Positions 8,387 to 8,677 of a DNA stretch of 8,677 nt are shown piece after piece. Made by a program: the position numbers and the translations under genes. This DNA comes from Methanobacterium sp. GTDB lineage: Archaea > Methanobacteriota > Methanobacteria > Methanobacteriales > Methanobacteriaceae. The DNA lies in assembly GCA_020854975.1 (NCBI GenBank), contig JAHKLQ010000094.1, forward strand, positions 1 through 8,677, written 5' to 3'. Each line of letters opens with the position of its first letter. The stretch's first letter is position 1. Under the pieces are notes generated by a model. It saw nothing but the letters and a program-made list of their open reading frames with translations, made no database searches and was not told where the DNA came from.

Positions 8387-8456
8387 CTCCACTGCATAAA
8401 AATTTGCTGTGGAGCCTTCTTGTGCTTTAACTTGACAAGATAAGGTGCTTTTTTTT
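8387..8456 (+). promoter_or_regulatory. Two abutting hairpins ending in T8: leader attenuator or small RNA
   Basis: Hairpin 1 pairs CTCCACTGC (8387-8395) with GCTGTGGAG (8406-8414), eight of nine positions, around a 10-nt loop. Hairpin 2 begins at the next base: CCTT plus CTTGT (8415-8423) pairs with ACAAG (8435-8439) and AAGG (8442-8445), with a two-base bulge. It is followed by TGC and eight T residues (8449-8456). On the plus strand hairpin 2 plus T8 has the form of an intrinsic terminator. No plus-strand gene ends before it, and a plus-strand gene starts about 108 bp downstream. A leader with early termination, or a short RNA, would fit. Confidence 0.45.
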
Positions 8457-8563
8457 ATAGATGTATGTTTATGTTTTCAGGAAATTAATAAGAGTATCCA
8501 AATTTACTTTGCATTTGCTCTTTCTAAATTTTTATTAACAGGGGTAGATATAAAAAGTGTTTG

Positions 8564-8677
8564 ATGGAGATACAAAAGCTGCGTATTCTGGGTGAAGCTT
8601 CACAGTACGATCTATGCAACTATGTGAGCCTGAACCAGGAAAATTTCACCTCAAAAAACCTACCCGGCATTTATCAT
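8564..8677 (+). CDS. N-terminus of a possible radical SAM protein (partial)
   Basis: From the ATG at 8564 the plus strand is open for 38 codons to the window edge. It begins [18 protein letters not shown], continues [14 protein letters not shown] and ends LPGIYH. The start pattern KLRIL-x-EASQYD followed by GIYH resembles the N-terminus of the 'putative DNA modification/repair radical SAM' family, in which a short helical lead precedes the CxxxCxxC cluster. The cluster itself would lie beyond the window, so the assignment is tentative. No strong Shine-Dalgarno is seen. AT-rich stretches at 8529-8539 and 8549-8555 are candidate TATA elements, the first at a distance that would allow a nearly leaderless mRNA. 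The gene diverges from the DUF2207 gene. Confidence 0.5.
   Translation, partial: MEIQKLRILGEASQYDLCNYVSLNQENFTSKNLPGIYH

Overview
The window comes from a methanogenic archaeon of the order Methanobacteriales, most likely Methanobacterium or a close relative. The main evidence is a complete F420-dependent methylene-H4MPT dehydrogenase gene (mtd) and a CfbB/CbiA-type a,c-diamide synthase of the coenzyme F430 (and corrinoid) pathway. AT-rich intergenic DNA with archaeal box A (TATA) elements and GGTG/GGAG-type Shine-Dalgarno sites supports this. No rRNA, tRNA or CRISPR array is visible.

Layout from left to right. (1) Minus strand, 1-923: the N-terminal 307 codons of an HD-domain phosphohydrolase with a YfbR-like signature, running off the left edge. 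(2) Plus strand, 1129-1512: a small four-helix membrane protein of unknown function. (3) 1513-1970: no intact gene, but a decayed DDE transposase fragment with two frameshifts, then an intrinsic-terminator-like hairpin belonging to mtd. (4) Minus strand, 1971-2801: mtd. (5) 2802-3341: the mtd promoter and leader, then a frameshifted lipoprotein remnant on the plus strand. (6) Minus strand, 3342-4511: a polytopic membrane protein resembling archaeal oligosaccharide repeat-unit (Wzy-like) polymerases. (7) 4512-4962: a long intergenic region with two repeat systems, a roughly 21-bp tandem repeat and three copies of a TCTAC-W-GTAGA dyad. (8) Minus strand, 4963-6315: cfbB/cbiA, probably transcribed without a leader. 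(9) 6316-6520: a pyrimidine-rich (minus strand) terminator region. (10) Minus strand, 6521-8329: a DUF2207 membrane protein with signal peptide and glycine-rich tail. (11) 8330-8563: a divergent intergenic region with two abutting hairpins ending in T8. (12) Plus strand, 8564 onward: the first 38 codons of a protein whose start resembles a radical SAM family.

The genes do not form an obvious operon. Gaps between same-strand neighbours are 200-540 bp and each gene appears to have its own promoter. Mtd serves energy metabolism, CfbB supplies the nickel cofactor of methyl-coenzyme M reductase, and the polymerase-like and DUF2207 proteins are envelope proteins. I do not see a clear new multi-gene system. 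The least explained signals are the intergenic dyads and repeats at 4560-4888, the double-hairpin element at 8387-8456, and the two gene remnants flanking mtd.
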